DNA from: Actinomycetota bacterium
Lineage (GTDB): Bacteria; Actinomycetota; Actinomycetes; S36-B12; CAIYMF01
Direction of reading: 5' to 3'
Assembly: GCA_009699025.1 (NCBI GenBank)
Contig: WLOZ01000069.1
Location: forward strand, 1 to 7,991
DNA: 7,991 nucleotides
Part shown: positions 6,182 to 7,991 of the stretch, one piece after another
Position numbering within the stretch: the first letter of the stretch is position 1
Layout: each line of letters begins with the position of its first letter
Notes under the pieces: model-generated
The model's input: only the letters and a program-made list of their open reading frames with translations
What the model was told of the DNA's origin: nothing
Database searches by the model: none
Program-made: the position numbers and the translations under genes

Positions 6182-7064
6182 GAGCCTGTCACCCAGCAGC
6201 CCTGCGCTCCGCATGTCCGACGCCGACGTTCCGACCCTCATCGCCGCGTGGGAGGGAAGCATTCGTGACTTCCACGATTTCGTGGCCACGCTCGATGACA
6301 GTCAGTGGAACACCATGTCGCCCTGCCCGGGATGGACGGTGGGCGACCTCGCCGCCCACGTGGTCGGCATCGAGCGAGAGGTGGCAGGCGACAACCTCGT
6401 CGTGCCCGAGCCCGAGTGGGCGTCACTTACGCACGTTCGTGACGACGGGTTCAGCCGCTACACCGAACCTCCCGTCGACCAGCGCCGCGGGCTGCCCCGG
6501 GAGGTTGTGATTGCCGAACTCGCCGATGTGATCGACCGGCGCGTTGCTCAGCTCAACGGGGGCGACATGGCGGCTGACTCGGTGGCGACCGGGCCGATGG
6601 GCACCGAGCGGCCCCTTGACCTGATGCTCCGGATGCGGTGCTTCGACATCTGGGTGCATGAGCAGGATGCGCGACTCGTGCTTGACCTGCCCGGCCACCT
6701 CGGCACAGCAGGCGGGCACTCGGCCGCACACACCCTGATGTCGGCACTTCCCTTCGTGCTGGCCAAGAAGGTCGCCGCCGCGCCGGGCACCTCCCTGCAG
6801 CTCGTGGTGTCGGGGCCGGTCGCGTTCGACCGCACCGTGCAGGTTGGTGACGACGGCAAGGCCCGCTTCGTCACCACCCTCGCTGGCGAGCCTGGCGCCC
6901 CCGACGGGCCCACGGTTCGTCTCACCACCGACTGGCTCACCTTCATGCTGGTCGCCTGCGGGCGGGTCGACTCCAGGTCGCCGCGCGTCGTCGACTCAGT
7001 GACCATCGAGGGCGACGTCGACCTAGCAACCCGCTACCTCGGCAACGCCTCGATCACTCCCTAA
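6180..7064 (+). CDS. Maleylpyruvate isomerase family mycothiol-dependent enzyme
   Basis: A 294-residue soluble protein. Residues of about 17-165 form the DinB-like MDMPI N-terminal domain (PF11716), with the hallmark C-P-G-W-T-V-G-D-L-A-A-H-V (49-61) and a later F-D-I-W-V-H-E-Q-D (155-163). The rest (about 175-290) resembles the MDMPI C-terminal domain, ending in a G-D-V-D-L-A-T-R-Y-L segment. By analogy with the Corynebacterium maleylpyruvate isomerase, His60 and His160 are candidate metal ligands. The position that is Glu there appears to be Asp156 here, a form I associate with a common FD-x-W-x-HEQD subfamily of unknown substrate. Members use mycothiol as cofactor, which points to an actinobacterial host. 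The ATG at 6180 is weakly supported by AGGG seven bases upstream. ATG 6213 (M12, leading into SDADVPTLI) is a real alternative. It is head-to-head with the acyl-CoA synthetase, so the two may be co-regulated. A detoxification or aromatic-acid role is inference. Confidence 0.82.
   Translation: MSLSPSSPALRMSDADVPTLIAAWEGSIRDFHDFVATLDDSQWNTMSPCPGWTVGDLAAHVVGIEREVAGDNLVVPEPEWASLTHVRDDGFSRYTEPPVDQRRGLPREVVIAELADVIDRRVAQLNGGDMAADSVATGPMGTERPLDLMLRMRCFDIWVHEQDARLVLDLPGHLGTAGGHSAAHTLMSALPFVLAKKVAAAPGTSLQLVVSGPVAFDRTVQVGDDGKARFVTTLAGEPGAPDGPTVRLTTDWLTFMLVACGRVDSRSPRVVDSVTIEGDVDLATRYLGNASITP
6189..6194 (-). promoter_or_regulatory. Ribosome binding site GGGTGA for the acyl-CoA synthetase
   Basis: On the minus strand GGGTGA lies seven bases before the ATG at 6181. 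It matches the anti-Shine-Dalgarno complement AGGTGA in five of six positions and is the main reason for choosing that start. It lies inside the first codons of the divergent gene. Confidence 0.5.
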
Positions 7065-7079
7065 TTCGAACAGATCAGG

Positions 7080-7991
7080 TCAGAGGAAGTACAGCCTCGC
7101 GAGGGCGACCGATTCGGCAGCTTCGGAGTCGACCGGCACACCATCAACCGCCACCTCACCCGTGGCCGGATTGACCCGTACCGAGGCCACGCGACCGTTG
7201 CGCCGCATGTCGGCGAGCCCCACCGTGCGAATCGAGTGCACTGCCACCCGTCGTCGCCGGGTGGGCAGCAGGTCGGCGCCAGCACCGAGCGAGGCCATCG
7301 ACACAAAGGCCACCGAGAGTTCCGCGGCCGCACCGCCATGACCTCCGAACTGCGGCCCCATCACGGCGGGCTGGGCCCGCTCGATGGTGGCGTTGGGGTC
7401 GCCGCTCGATCCCCAGGCGGGGAAGCCCGCCTTGATGACCAGCATGGGGGTCGCACCGAACTTGGCGGGGTCCCACAGCACGATGTCGGCCAGCAGCCCG
7501 AGCCCGATCGACCCCACCTCGTGCGAGATTCCGTGCGCGATCGCGGGGTTGATCGTGAGCTTCGCCAGGTAGCGCAGCACGCGCTCGTTATCGTGCCGCT
7601 CGTTCTCGGCGCCACGCTCACCCTTCATCTTGGCGGCGAGCGCGAGGGTGCGTCGCACCGTCTCGCCAGCGCGCCCCATTCCCATCGCATCAGACGACGT
7701 GATGGGAATGATGCCGAGGTCGTGCAGCACGTCCTCGGCGCCCATGGTGCTTGCACGGATGCGATCTCGCGCCATCGCGATGTCTGACGGTACGTCGTCG
7801 GACAGTCCGTGGCTCGCGATGATCATGTGCAGGTGCTCAGCCACCGCGTCGCGCCCGAAGGGCAGGGTTGGGTTGGTTGACGAGCCGATCACGTTCGCCA
7901 CCCCCGCCATGCTGAGCACGTTGGGTACGTGACCGCCCCCGCAGCCCTCGATGTGAAACGCGTGCACCGACCGACCGCCGATCACCGCGAG
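7080..7991 (-). CDS. ureC: Urease subunit alpha (divergent), C-terminal part, cut by window edge
   Basis: The last 303 residues of a urease alpha subunit are visible (the family is about 570 long). The upstream half, with the carbamylated Lys and the first His ligands, lies outside the window. Family signatures: G-G-R-S-V-H-A-F-H-I-E-G-C-G-G-G-H (5-21), S-S-T-N-P-T-L-P (37-44), A-E-D-V-L-H-D-L-G (85-93), S-S-D-A-M-G-M-G-R-A-G-E (99-110), T-I-N-P-A-I-A-H-G-I-S-H-E-V-G-S, and a terminal R-L-Y-F-L. Aligned by eye with Klebsiella urease (offset 259, no gaps to Asp101), His13 is Ni ligand His272, His61 is catalytic His320, Arg77 is Arg336 and Asp101 is Ni ligand Asp360, so the visible catalytic set is intact. 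The flap differs: Cys319 and His321 are replaced by Ser60 and Gly62. Ala276 is Cys and Ala363 is Gly. It could be a true urease with altered kinetics or a relative acting on another amide. Convergent with the preceding gene, with a 15-bp gap and no terminator hairpin. Confidence 0.88.
   Translation of the reverse strand, partial: LAVIGGRSVHAFHIEGCGGGHVPNVLSMAGVANVIGSSTNPTLPFGRDAVAEHLHMIIASHGLSDDVPSDIAMARDRIRASTMGAEDVLHDLGIIPITSSDAMGMGRAGETVRRTLALAAKMKGERGAENERHDNERVLRYLAKLTINPAIAHGISHEVGSIGLGLLADIVLWDPAKFGATPMLVIKAGFPAWGSSGDPNATIERAQPAVMGPQFGGHGGAAAELSVAFVSMASLGAGADLLPTRRRRVAVHSIRTVGLADMRRNGRVASVRVNPATGEVAVDGVPVDSEAAESVALARLYFL

Noticed and set aside
6182..6289. In-frame extension of the acyl-CoA synthetase from an ATG at 6289 on the minus strand.
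   Set aside because: It is antisense to the conserved start of the divergent mycothiol-dependent gene and adds residues with no resemblance to the ligase family.
7065..7079. Possible bidirectional terminator between the MDMPI-family gene and ureC.
   Set aside because: The 15-bp gap contains only a short TTCGAA palindrome, with no stem long enough to act as a terminator.

Overview
This is a GC-rich, densely packed stretch of bacterial chromosome, almost certainly from an actinobacterium (a Microbacteriaceae-like organism would fit, but this is inference). The evidence is strongly G/C-biased third codon positions, a mycothiol-dependent maleylpyruvate-isomerase family protein, a CopD-CtaG fusion of the actinobacterial type, and a promoter that appears to give a leaderless mRNA. 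The window holds seven protein genes, two of them cut by the window edges, and no RNA genes or CRISPR array that I can see.

Left edge (1-391): the N-terminal part of a tnpB gene of the IS200/IS605/IS1341 group runs leftwards out of the window. Upstream of it lies a non-coding stretch with a CCGGGC-TGAA-GCCCGG hairpin, an 8-bp direct repeat and a second inverted repeat, which look like the left end of the element. The stretch ends in a promoter (TTGCCT, 17 bp, TATGCT) overlapped by an imperfect palindrome just before marR.

Centre left (392-4660, plus strand): four genes are chained by 4-bp stop/start overlaps (ATGA, ATGA, GTGA): a MarR-family repressor, an MFS exporter of the MFS_3/DHA3 type, a secreted membrane-anchored CopC-like copper protein, and a fused CopD-CtaG membrane protein. 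CopC and CopD are expected to handle copper at and across the membrane, and CtaG to pass copper to cytochrome c oxidase. The arrangement puts copper supply and oxidase assembly downstream of a MarR/MFS pair, probably in a single transcript autoregulated by MarR.

Centre right (4664-7064): an adenylate-forming acyl-CoA synthetase with MatB/ACSF3-like motifs lies on the minus strand, convergent with ctaG with only 3 bp between them. It is head-to-head with a mycothiol-dependent maleylpyruvate-isomerase family gene on the plus strand. The preferred start codons of this pair share bases in a CATG.

Right edge (7080-7991, minus strand): the C-terminal 303 residues of a urease alpha subunit. It keeps the visible nickel and catalytic residues but has an unusual active-site flap (Ser-His-Gly where classical ureases have Cys-His-His). 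I see no clearly new multi-gene system. The points most worth a second look are the divergent urease, the leaderless autoregulated promoter next to the transposon end, and the coupled MarR-MFS-copper operon.
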